Shown here: in pieces, positions 56,339 through 64,000 of the stretch
How the letters are laid out: each line of letters begins with the position of its first letter
How positions within the stretch are numbered: position 1 is the first letter of the stretch
NCBI GenBank assembly: GCA_030748495.1
Contig: JASMLX010000010.1
Coordinates: 1-64,000 of the forward strand
Length of the DNA stretch: 64,000 nucleotides
Reading direction: 5' to 3'
From: Candidatus Poribacteria bacterium
GTDB taxonomy: Bacteria > Poribacteria > WGA-4E > UBA9662
Position numbers and translations under genes: made by a program
Notes under the pieces: generated by a model
What the model saw: the letters and a program-made list of their open reading frames with translations, nothing else
The model's database searches: none
What the model was told of the DNA's origin: nothing

Positions 56339-57455
56339 TTAAGATTCCAATTGGCGAAGCCAATCGGTTACCGCTTGGCTTCCCTTCTGAATCTCGCTGA
56401 TGGCTATCTCGTCGGGCTGCTCCTCTTCGTCGATTAGACCTTTGCGCCGATATCGATTCCGAATGTAACCGCCGCAGAGATGGGCGCCCACGACGCCCGG
56501 ATTCTGTAGAAGATTCTCGATTGTCTCGGCAAACCATTTCCCATCCACCAGATAATACTCCCCATCCAGATACTTGCCACTGTTATCCTGAACTGTTTCC
56601 CGTCGGTGCGACCCATCCGCCCACAAAACCGGCTTTCCGCTAGCTTGGTACCATTGGCTCAAGTATTTGACCGGTTCGGCGAAAGCCTGAAAGCTAAGGA
56701 CATCGACATACGGGGCGGCAGCCTTAACGACCTCAATCGGCAGTGCCTCTTGAACTTCGTAGCGGTCTCCCAGAATCAAGTGATGAGGGTCGTAGCGACG
56801 AATAGCGTCGTGGGTGACTTTGTAATATCGCTTGGCCAGATGGAGAAGTTCCCCTCGGCCAATTTCTGTTGCCAAGCGCTCAGGATCGAACATTGGGCCA
56901 CGCCATTCAGTCTCTGGATGACGGATATGGACCCAAGTGGGGCAGTCGGAGTAAAAATGAAGCCAATCAGATTGGCTTCATTTTTCAATCGTGTGCACTG
57001 AGATCGGGCCACATAATCGCACCAATCCTCGAAATCCTGGCTGAATATATCGGGATTCTTATGCCACCCATTCCACTGATGTGATGGGTTTCGATAAAAG
57101 GTAGCAGGTGGCAGTAAGGCATCTGCAGAGCACAGTATTCCTCCAAGGTAAAACTGGGAGTATGCGCCCGTTGGTGAATGCTGATCTCCTGTACCCAGCC
57201 AACGGAATTAAACCCCCATTGCTTCAAGTTGGGGGCTACCGATTCAGCGATCCAGCGCAGGCTGTCGTTACCATACTTATGTTCCCAGCGGGACAGGTTC
57301 TCCAGATATCGAAGCGGAGAAGAATCAATATGGTTCAGTCCGAGCGAGAAAAACGGCTTGCGCTCAGGAGTGAGAAAAACCCAGCGTCGACCAACTCGCC
57401 CGAGGGTGAAAAAGCCCTGGGCAGAGATCTGTGTTGTTTCAACTGTTTCAAGCAT
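56339..57455 (-). pseudogene. Agarase-like glycoside hydrolase with two frameshifts
   Basis: The product would be about 370 residues. Frame 1 gives GFFTLGRVGRRWVFLTPE, KPFFSLGLNHID and WGFNSVGWVQE. Around 57080 one indel leads to QWNGWHKNPDIF and EDWCDYVARSQC. In a T5 run near 56981 a second indel leads to YSDCPTWVHIRHPE, then MFDPERLATEIG, YDPHHLILGDRYE, PYVDVLSFQAF and KPVLWADG. With both indels corrected the gene reads cleanly to TAA-side position 56339. It resembles agarase/GH86-like or GH42-like barrels with the probable catalytic Glu in WVQE. Either a recent pseudogene or a sequencing artefact. Confidence 0.75.
56953..56985. repeat. 33-bp perfect palindrome at a frameshift site
   Basis: Two 16-nt arms (56953-56968 and 56970-56985) are exact reverse complements around a single central A. 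The palindrome sits inside the coding sequence of the agarase-like gene and ends in the T5 run where the reading frame changes. Confidence 0.85.
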
Positions 57456-57739
57456 AATATTTCATGACCTGATCATACATTTTCTTTTTCTGCTAAATTT
57501 TAAGAGTAGTGGACATTAGGACAACAGGTTATTCTGATCGTGAGATGGGAATCGAATTTAGAATAGGAAAAAAAGTAGGTAATGCCTTTAAAAAAGAGCG
57601 CCAACTGTTTAATTGTATTGGCACCCATTAACCTGATTACCCTATCACGAGTTATCTCTTGCGTGGGTATCAGTAGGCATTTTGCTGCTTGAATCAACTG
57701 TTACATAGATTTCATTTGCATCGAGTTTACTCTATATTA
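57456..57739. other. Spacer between two broken glycosidase genes
   Basis: No supportable gene. Minus-strand fragments look protein-like only in short stretches. Confidence 0.4.
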
Positions 57740-58860
57740 CTACTTCCAAAGGTAGTGTTTGACATTTGGTTTTCTTTCTCCCAATGTGATACGAAATGAT
57801 AGGTCCGATTTGTTTTCAATCGCCATCGAATCTGCTTCCGATAACAAAATACGATTTTCCTGCCATGGCATAATACGTACAGTTTTCAAGACATTATCTT
57901 TGATTGTCGCCGTCTTTTGCCATCTGTCGCCGATTCGATGACGATGGGTTTTAACTTCCACCCAATAAGATTTTCCATTCTTTAATATCGGTACGATGAT
58001 TTCTGCAAACTGCCATTGATCTGGTAAATGTGATACGACATCTAGCCTAATCTTCCATCAAATCAAAATCGATGCCAGAAATTCGATCAATCAATGGTAA
58101 TAAGATCGACTCGTCCCAGCCACAATACATACTTCCCCAAGGCTTATCATTCTGATCCCAAGCCTCAGGTGTCACCGGGGCCCCATGGTCTCGATTCATT
58201 CCATCAATGTGTCCTAGTGTAACGGCAACCGCAGCGGATTCAATTCTATGACGGAACATCCCTTCTATTGCCAGCCAGGTGTTAATCGTATTAACGCTAA
58301 AGGGTGGAATTTGTTCCGAATCGTGAGTCCTAATTCGAAGGGGTACTGTCCTCATAAATCCCTCTTCCGCATTCGTTACCCAACGATCCATCATATGACC
58401 AACATGCCCGCTATTTATATCCCGTGCCCAAAAATAGGCTAACTGCCATATATCTTTGGTTTGGCCCGAACCAAAGTATTGAGTTGTATCCGATTCCCAG
58501 GAATTGTCAATTCTATCAGTGTGATCCTTTAACCAACGACTCCAAAGCTGAATATCCTCCCTTTCTCCCGGCTCCGCCGCCATACCCCTCAAAGTTCGAG
58601 CCACTTTTCAGCTCCTAAGTCGTATTCACCGTCCAACTGCTGGCCATAGAGGCCTCGATAAACGGCATAAATCTGGGCCGGGTAATCTCGATCATGGCTG
58701 CGCTTATAAATATTCCATGCCGTTTCCACGTGCCATGGATCTTTGGAGCATTTAATGGACTGCGCGAGGTATTGTCTCTTCTTCCCAGATTTCCCAGTCA
58801 GGCCCCGACTGACCATCGAGATACATCATACAATTGCCCGCCGTAAAACCCGTTTTTTTT
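57740..58860 (-). pseudogene. Six-hairpin-type glycoside hydrolase, frameshifted
   Basis: The minus strand reads YLDGQSGPDWEIWEEETIPR near 58840, then PWHVETAWNIYKRSHDRDYP (to about 58600), shifts in a GGGG run to GMAAEPGEREDIQLWSRWL and continues intact to about 58050 (WLAIEGMFRHRIESAAVAV, WDQNDKPWGSMYCGWDES). It then shifts by one base to RLDVVSHLPDQW and ends at 57740. Helical repeats rich in Trp and Tyr suggest an alpha/alpha six-barrel glycosidase (GH63/78/95-like), but the family is not certain. At least three lesions, two in short homopolymers. Confidence 0.55.
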
Positions 58861-59481
58861 TACCTTTAATATTATGTGCAAGTATTCTACAGTAATCCGT
58901 ATAGTCTGGCTGAGCTGTTTCGCCAAGAGTGATAGATAGAATCGTAGAAATGGAGAAAACAGATTATTCATCTGTTTTACCGGATTACTGGAGTTTCGCC
59001 ACCCGAGTTCTTTCCGTTGGGCACAACAGGAAATCAACCTCTTCATTTTTGCAGATATCTCAGGCAATTTAGCGACAACCTTTGGTCGACCTATAAGTAT
59101 GAATATCATCGAGTACTCGTCCAAGTTATGATGGTTAAAATGCCCGGCTTCGATTTCTGGTCTAAAAAGCAAGCTCAGAGGGACGTTTTCAAAAAATTGT
59201 AATGGTAAGAGAGAGGTCGATCTGTGAATCCTAAACCATTGATGATCATTGCCTCTATGGTTTCACCTTTGGTCACCTTCTCAACTCGGTGTTTAGCCAA
59301 TAAATTTTGACACTCTCAACTATTTGGAGATCACTTACTGATCCCTGTAACAACTCCATGATGATCGGCCGTTGCATTTTAACTGTCTTCCTAACTTTCT
59401 TTAATAAGTAAAGGCATTACAGCGTGTATAACAGTCAAAAGGATAACCTCGAGGCACAAATCAAAATCTTAGAGATAGCAC
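58861..59481. other. Gene-free stretch
   Basis: No gene, RNA or clear repeat could be supported on either strand. Confidence 0.4.
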
Positions 59482-60054
59482 CTACACAATGTTGGTTTTG
59501 TCTAACCTTTCAGTTATTAATTTCGTTGTTTCTTCTACTGTTAATTTTGTATTATCAATTTTCAGATGTCGATCCGGATACATAAAATCGCCATTAGAAT
59601 TTAACTTGTATTTCATTTCTGATTCGAAAATAAACCTTTCTGATTCCCCAATATTTCTTTTGGTCTTCTTTTCCGCTAATCTGCTCTCGTCTTTATTTCT
59701 TTCCAGTCTTTCTTCTTGATCTGCTGAAAGTTCAACGAAGTAAATATCTTCAAGGACTACACCAAGTGATTTCATGTAGCCCATCAGCTCATCGTGATCT
59801 GACCGCTGATCAAGTGCCCAGACATAGGTGAATACCACTCCTGCGATTCTAGATGCTTTGATTTCTTCAAAAATTCGTCTCCTGATGTCTCCTACTAATT
59901 TCCAAAACTCGGCATCGGACCACGTGAAAAAATTGTGTACGAGTTCAATTACCATATGGTTGTGAAAAAGCTTGTATCCGAGATTATTTGCCAATTTTTT
60001 CCCAACAGTAGCTTTCCCTACCGCAGATGGTCCAAAAATGATCACACATTTCAT
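59482..60054 (-). CDS. P-loop nucleotide kinase-like protein in a gene cassette
   Basis: 190 residues. The Walker A loop GPSAVGKAT (8-16) opens a shikimate/adenylate-kinase-like AAA fold; a basic, charged lid (ERNKDESRLAEKKTKR) follows and YPDRHLKIDNTKLTVEET is a typical kinase C-terminus. The substrate is unknown; relatives are annotated as AAA family ATPases, and some phosphorylate small molecules including antibiotics. The gene is AT-rich compared with its neighbours. It starts 31 nt after an attC-like site in the same orientation, as expected for an integron gene cassette. Confidence 0.85.
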   Translation of the reverse strand: MKCVIIFGPSAVGKATVGKKLANNLGYKLFHNHMVIELVHNFFTWSDAEFWKLVGDIRRRIFEEIKASRIAGVVFTYVWALDQRSDHDELMGYMKSLGVVLEDIYFVELSADQEERLERNKDESRLAEKKTKRNIGESERFIFESEMKYKLNSNGDFMYPDRHLKIDNTKLTVEETTKLITERLDKTNIV

Positions 60055-60084
60055 ACTTTATTCTTTTTCATACTCGTAGTACCC

Positions 60085-60157
60085 ACCTAACAATCAAACT
60101 CGCCTACCGCTATAGAGCGTAACGGAATAGCGGTAGGTGTGCAGCGCTTTGTTATAT
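60085..60157 (-). other. attC-like integron recombination site
   Basis: On the minus strand the site runs from ATATAAC (R'', 60157-60151) through AAAGCGCTGCAC and an imperfect palindrome (stem CACCTACCGCTAT/ATAGCGGTAGG with a 13-nt loop) to TTG-GTTAGGT (R', 60091-60085, matching GTTRRRY). It is 73 nt long. The stop codon of the preceding minus-strand frame abuts R'', and a new gene begins just after R', the exact layout of cassette arrays. No integrase gene is in the window. Identification is by pattern, not by model search. Confidence 0.65.
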
Positions 60158-60520
60158 TTAATCTCTACTTGTCCATTTCAAATGTTGTTCCGTATTTTCA
60201 TCGTACGTAGAGGTAATAAACAGTGCTTCTTTTTCGTTTAGCGTAGTTTTATCCAGTTTCTTTACTATTTTTATCAAGTGGATCCTAACTAGAAATACTT
60301 AAACCATCTACACTACCTCCAGTTGTACCAGCCGTATTTATGGTTTCACTTACCTAACCATGTCTTTGCCTTTTTACTTCCGCGTATTGGCTCCCATTAA
60401 CAATTGTAACGCTATATTCCTTTGTTCTCCTTTTGCCACTATAACTACCTGGTGCCCAATTATGACTATAAATCTAAATCAAAGTAAAGGTAATACTGTT
60501 TACAAACGCTGATTCTGCAA
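60158..60520 (-). pseudogene. Decayed upstream gene cassette
   Basis: The minus strand reads a protein-like end (TLNEKEALFITSTYDENTEQ, HLKWTSRD) to TAA 60160-60158, directly against the attC-like site. Farther upstream, WAPGSYSGKRRTKEYSV, VNGSQYAEVKRQRHG and NTAGTTGGSVDGLS are recognisable between stops. The family is unknown. It looks like a cassette ORF with several nonsense mutations. Confidence 0.5.
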
Positions 60521-60610
60521 GTCACGACAACGACATTCCACAAGTAAGAGACGATCTCAAAACCATTTAAGGGATGTTATTCTTTAGCTGAAAAATAAAA
60601 GAGTAACGTC

Positions 60611-60970
60611 ATGGGACGTAAGAAAAAAGCGAATATAGTTCCCTTGGAAAAGGTCTAGCATAATTCCCGATACTGCCTGACAACGACTGCAACCGATTCT
60701 GGCCCTGGCCTACCGCTCGAGGCCGTATTGACTTTCGCTAGACCATCAACAGTATCATCTTTCGGATACGGGCCGGATGTCAATGGAATCATCGGCCCAA
60801 GATATTTGACGATGATTGCTGGGGCCATCGCTAGCTGGAAGACGAGATTTTCATCTGGCTGTGGGTGATCTTGCCGGAAGAATGCATTTCGCTGGATCTT
60901 GGCTGATGAGCGAGTGGCAACCGTGTCGAGCGGGGCCTCTAATGTAGCGGAACTGGAGGTGGTGGTGGAG
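60611..60970 (+). pseudogene. IS5-family transposase N-terminal remnant
   Basis: From ATG 60611 (MGRKKKANIVPLEKV) the frame meets stops, but TATDSGPGLP, RGRIDFR, TINSIIFRIRAGCQWN, PKIFDDD and LPEECISLDLG follow the IS5-type N-terminal DUF4096 order (R-x-G-CQWxxLPxxFGDD). Multiple stops interrupt it. The catalytic part is not seen. Confidence 0.65.
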
Positions 60971-61364
60971 GCGGGAATTATGGCGCCATTAGCACATCAA
61001 TAAGGGCAAGTGAGAGTCCACCGTACCTGCTAGTTTCGACCAGTTGAAACAAAGAACTAACAGTATCAGACCTGGCTTCTGTGACTCCTGTTCCTTTTCG
61101 GTATGTCCATCTTGGACTCACATCCACACATCGGCCACGGTGAAGTCCTTGCTATCACAGAGAGCCGCTATCAAGCTGAACACCAGCAAATTAGCCAAGA
61201 TTAAGGGGCGGCCGTTCCTTCAAAGGTTAAAGGCTGTCCCTGGTAGCTAATCCTTAATCAAGCTGAGTTCACAGTAACCTGATCCATGACGGGTTGATCA
61301 AAGCTGAGCAGGTAGGAGATGGTTGTGCTATCTTTGTGGCTGACTGACTAGTGGTAAAGGGTAA
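60971..61364. other. Remnant sequence with one copy of a direct repeat
   Basis: No intact gene. Bases 61080-61160 resemble 62146-62302, on the other side of the formylglycine-enzyme-like gene. Confidence 0.45.
61080..61160 (+). repeat. Diverged direct repeat flanking the FGE-like gene, copy 1
   Basis: GTGACTCCTGTTCCTTTTCG ... CCATCTTGGACTC ... CACGGTGAAGTCCTTGCTATCAC is matched by copy 2 (62146-62302: GTGACTCCCGAACCTTTTCG ... TCATCTTGGACTC ... CATGGTGAAATCTTTGCTATCAC). Copy 2 contains an extra segment of about 80 nt in the middle. Probably remains of two copies of the same IS5-like element. Confidence 0.6.
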
Positions 61365-62102
61365 TTAAGGCGATCCGGACACAACGCAACGAAATCCAAT
61401 GTAGCTTTGCCTAAAATACGGAGCGGGACTGCAGCGATTAGCCACGTTCAGAGCTTTAATATCGTTAATCCAACAACCACCACGCAACAAGCGGTAACGG
61501 GTACGATTATCGTCGTACCAATCCTGAGACCATTCCCAAACATTGCCTGCCATATCATGCAAACCGTAACCATTGGCCTCGAAACTTCCTACGGGTGCAC
61601 AATATTTCCACTTATCTTTACCACCGGCACCATCATAGTTAGCATAATCTCTTGCTTGGCTGCGATTATCCCCCCATGGATATATCTTGTCTTTTAATCC
61701 TCCCCTTGCTGCCCATTCCCATTCTTCTTCACGTGGTAACCGCCTACCGGCCCATTTGGCATAAGCCTTTGCATCATCCCAACTAACATAGATGATCGGG
61801 GATTTATCCGTAGCAGAGAACCGATAAATATTCCTCCACAATTTAGTATCAAATTGATGATCCGATTCCAATAAGAACTTTTTAAACTGACCAACTGTGA
61901 CTTCAGTTGTATCTATCCAAAAAGGTTTAGTTTTATTCCCGCCGGGAATAGATACCATCTTAGCCCCGTCCTTCTTCCAAATGATCTTCTTCGCCGTAAC
62001 CCCCTTTAATCCCTCCAGACTTTCGATAACCACTTCCTTTTCATCTTCAGCATAAACTGAAAAAGCCAACAGCACCAACAACATCCAACTAAACTTCCGC
62101 AT
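61365..62102 (-). CDS. Secreted formylglycine-generating-enzyme-like (SUMF1) protein
   Basis: 245 residues from ATG 62102; GGAAGG lies just upstream, and the longer frame to 62192 has no such site. A signal peptide (FSWMLLVLLAFSVYA) is cut near residue 19. The FGE-sulfatase domain follows: FWIDTTEVTVGQFKKFL, VSWDDAKAYAKWAGRRLPREEEWEWAARGG, YPWG, GLHDMAGNVWEWSQDWYD, RLLRGGCW and YIGFRCV. The paired active-site Cys of true formylglycine enzymes are not in the usual place, so it may be a structural or binding relative and not the maturase of the sulfatase at 48.6 kb. Diverged direct repeats flank it. Confidence 0.85.
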   Translation of the reverse strand: MRKFSWMLLVLLAFSVYAEDEKEVVIESLEGLKGVTAKKIIWKKDGAKMVSIPGGNKTKPFWIDTTEVTVGQFKKFLLESDHQFDTKLWRNIYRFSATDKSPIIYVSWDDAKAYAKWAGRRLPREEEWEWAARGGLKDKIYPWGDNRSQARDYANYDGAGGKDKWKYCAPVGSFEANGYGLHDMAGNVWEWSQDWYDDNRTRYRLLRGGCWINDIKALNVANRCSPAPYFRQSYIGFRCVVSGSP

Positions 62103-62205
62103 CATACCTTCCAATCGGTTTTTGTAATCATAGCGTACTTGCCTCTGTGACTCCCGAACCTTTTCGCCATGTTCATCTTGGACTCCCCCCACATCAGCAA
62201 ATATG

Positions 62206-62631
62206 TTAATATTTCTGGCCTGCCTGGGCTAACCTGGGCTCTGGCGGGTTTTTCTCAACCAAGACTATTAATGCCCATGGTGAAATCTTTGCTATCACTG
62301 AGATATGAAGCCCGCTTCCACTCTGGTTTCTCCCCTTGATAATTTTGATCATGAATGACTGCTGATAATGACCATTATCGGGCTTTTTGTCTACCCTAAC
62401 ACCTTGCTCTTCCCATTGCTGTAATCTTGGCCGGCAAGTGCTAGCTGATGGATATCGATCAGCTAAGTGGTTCCATCCGGCACCAGTTAACAAGAGCCGG
62501 ATAATGCTGTCAAACACTTGCCTGTTGCCTCTGGGCTTGGATCTACCTTTGGCTGAAGGCTGAGGTTTTGGCCGCCAGGGTTCAAGTCTGATCCATTGTT
62601 GATCGGTGACAAATGGTTTTAGTTTGGCCAT
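62206..62631 (-). pseudogene. IS5-family transposase, truncated
   Basis: From ATG 62631 (AAGGAAC upstream) the minus strand gives the DUF4096-type N-terminus: MAKLKPFVTDQQWIRLEPW, GNRQVFDSIIRLLLTGAGWN, DRYPSASTCRPRLQQWEEQGV. After about 90 residues the sequence no longer matches a transposase, and the catalytic DDE part is absent. The frame upstream of 62631 runs into the truncated narK, showing where the element cut it. Confidence 0.75.
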
Positions 62632-62689
62632 CAAAAGTTCCTTTTTAGACCCAACTAAAACTAGACCTAACTCCTTTAGATGGGCAAGT

Positions 62690-63007
62690 TTAAATTGTAT
62701 TTCTACCGCCACCAATCGCAATTAAGAATGAACTGGGTATACGTAACGTTGCGCCCGCCAGTCCTGCAATGGCAGGTAGCGTCCAAAGTAGTTCGTTAAT
62801 TACTTTGGGTGCCGCATCAGGCAGCCCGAGGGTGAATCCTAACTTTTTCATTTGGACGATGATCATCCCCCACATTAACCACAGGGCAAAGGCAAACAAT
62901 AACGCAGGGATGGATATCCAAAGGTTTCGGTTTGCTATTTTACTCCCGGTTTGTTTCCAGAATGACTCGTCTTCTACTTCCCATTTCTCAATATTGGTAC
63001 TCGACAT
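62690..63007 (-). pseudogene. NarK-type nitrate/nitrite transporter, N-terminal fragment
   Basis: ATG 63007 follows AAGGAAGTG. About 103 residues of an NNP-family MFS transporter are intact: KWEVEDESFWKQTGSKIANR, NLWISIPALLFAFALWLMWG (helix 1) and AIAGLAGATLRIPSSFLIAI with GGGRNT (helix 2 and the nitrate signature). The sequence stops abruptly at GGGRNT where the IS5-like remnant begins. The remaining ten helices are absent. Confidence 0.8.
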
Positions 63008-63034
63008 TTTATTCACTTCCTTATCTAAAAAGTA

Positions 63035-63422
63035 TTACAACCCAATCGATGTCATGACCCAATATTTATTGGTATCAAGTAGCGCGCTGTTGCTTTCATT
63101 GTTATATAAAGCCGCTTTTACGAGCAAAGTCACTTTAGGAGCCAATTTTTTCTTGTACAAAAGGTCTATTTCTGATCCGAAGTCAACATCGTTTTTTACG
63201 GAATCAAATTTATGATAGACAAGCATTGCTTTTCCGAGTGATTTAGTTGCATAACCTATTGTGAAGTTGAGGTCTTTTAGTCCGTCATCATTGCCAGCCG
63301 CTGCATGTCCTAATAGAACATCGGACCAGCCATTGAATTTGTGTAGCGTTGCTAAGGGGGTTGAAAATCCCTTGGTGCCTATTATAACTCGGCAACTGTT
63401 CAGGTAAGCTACGTTGTTTTCA
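63035..63422 (-). pseudogene. Alginate-export-type porin, C-terminal fragment
   Basis: The minus strand is open from about 63422 to TAA 63035 without a start: NNVAYLNSCRVIIGTKGFS, TPLATLHKFNGWSDVLLGH, DGLKDLNFTIGYATKSLG, VYHKFDSVKNDVDFG and a closing KYWVMTSIGL. The alternating amphipathic strands match the end of alginate-export (PF13372) outer-membrane porins, often found beside nitrate/nitrite oxidoreductase and narK genes. It lies 28 nt upstream of the narK fragment, as part of the same lost locus. Confidence 0.65.
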
Positions 63423-63902
63423 CTTCAATCGTTACAGGCACGTTTTGGCGTTGATACAGACATAGTAAAGCGCATAGGTCGGTAGTGTCACCGGGGCTGC
63501 GAAGTCGGACGAACTCTTGAGTTCAAACTCCTCTTTGCGGACTTCCTGACTAACCGCCCAGGCAGGTCTTTCAACGGTAAGGTGGCAGTAGCCCACCTCC
63601 TGCCCTTCGAGTGGAGGGATAAAAAAGACCATGTCCTTGACCTCGTTATTCCAACGCATCTTGATTTTATGATTGGGCCGAAAAACGGTGTGAACCTGCG
63701 CTAATGAACCGGGTCGATTAGTAGAGGGCATCACAGTGGTTTCCACAAGAACTAGGCCCAACTCCTCGTGCAAAATTCGATCTGGCGGCTCCAGCGCCTC
63801 TTTGACTAATCTCGTCTGCTCAAAGCTACGGACCGGAGGCGCAAACTCGGTCACACCCGGTTTCACCACAAATCGAACGGGTATCACCCTTCCGTGCTTC
63901 AA
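63409..63902 (-). pseudogene. Protein with DsbD-N-like C-terminal domain, truncated and frameshifted
   Basis: From TTG 63902 the frame gives KHGRVIPVRFVVKPGV, KIKMRWNNEVKDMVFFIPP, SQEVRKEEFEL and TLPTYALYYVC. The natural end, CLYQRQNVPVTIEVKTT, is in another frame ending at TAG 63411-63409, so a small deletion lies near 63460. WNNE and the YALYYVC / C-x-x-RQxVPVTIEV ending resemble the extracytoplasmic domain of thiol-disulfide interchange proteins. The 5' part is missing; the frame is closed by TGA just upstream of the TTG. Confidence 0.5.
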
Positions 63903-63935
63903 TATCTTTCCGGGTGGTCATCATCCAATCATAGA

Positions 63936-64000
63936 ATGACTACAGTTTATCTAAACGTAGACCGTACGGCTGGATTCGACGATGCCGAACTTGCCAAACC
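63936..64000 (+). CDS. Possible 5' end of a gene running off the window
   Basis: ATG 63936 opens 21 codons without stop to the right edge (TTVYLNVDRTAGFDDAELAK). No clear ribosome site. The family cannot be judged from so little. Confidence 0.25.
   Translation, partial: MTTVYLNVDRTAGFDDAELAK

Noticed and set aside
57740..59202. Possible CRISPR or short tandem repeats in AT-rich stretches
   Set aside because: No regularly spaced direct repeats were found here or elsewhere in the window.

Overview
The window reads as the chromosome of a diderm bacterium: it encodes an LptD-type LPS translocon, SurA, several lipoproteins with lipoboxes, a PorV-like barrel and an alginate-export-type porin fragment. 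The gene mix resembles sponge-associated Candidatus Poribacteria: tandem phytanoyl-CoA-dioxygenase-like domains, a sulfatase, sugar-phosphate isomerase-like TIM barrels, Gfo/Idh oxidoreductases, heparinase II/III, xanthine-dehydrogenase-type enzymes, and surface proteins with FlgD/type-IX-like C-terminal domains. That assignment is inference from gene families; there is no rRNA or complete marker set here to prove it. Sense genes are interleaved with many eroded transposases and catabolic genes, which suggests an ageing, possibly host-associated genome.

Region by region: 1-4.1 kb holds an IS30 remnant, a DUF47/PhoU-like regulator and a transketolase. 4.2-8.2 kb is a housekeeping block: a strong promoter, five tRNAs (Thr, Tyr, Gly, Thr, Trp), secE, nusG, rplK, rplA, an L10 leader with attenuator, rplJ and rplL, closed by a terminator. 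rpoB/rpoC do not follow. 8.2-10.5 kb is decayed and contains a wrecked heparinase II/III gene. 10.5-12.1 kb has two amidohydrolase-fold genes, the second lacking metal ligands.

12.4-36.2 kb is the most interesting part: an envelope-biogenesis island. Two cyclophilin lipoproteins, a fibronectin-III lipoprotein, a DUF3108 protein and mfd are followed by a LysM-parvulin, a parvulin lipoprotein, SurA and an LptD whose plug and barrel are separated by about 400 residues of parvulin-like modules. Next come a 2480-residue Ig-repeat surface protein with a FlgD/type-IX-like C-terminus, a Gfo/Idh oxidoreductase and a PorV-like barrel. Six prolyl-isomerase genes in 14 kb, one built into the LPS translocon, look like a dedicated outer-membrane folding system.

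36.8-50.2 kb carries an SDR, a sugar isomerase-like gene, purT, a decayed FlgD-type domain, a Tat-exported three-subunit molybdenum hydroxylase with a small Cys-rich companion, a double PhyH protein and a sulfatase. 50.3-59 kb is mostly minus-strand glycan catabolism: epimerase, alpha-L-fucosidase, sialidase (broken), isomerase and two broken glycosidases. 59.4-64 kb is a scrap zone: a P-loop kinase that appears to be an integron-type gene cassette with an attC-like site, IS5 remnants, a secreted formylglycine-enzyme-like protein, and fragments of NarK, a porin and a DsbD-like protein. Several frame changes fall in homopolymer runs, so some apparent pseudogenes could be assembly errors.
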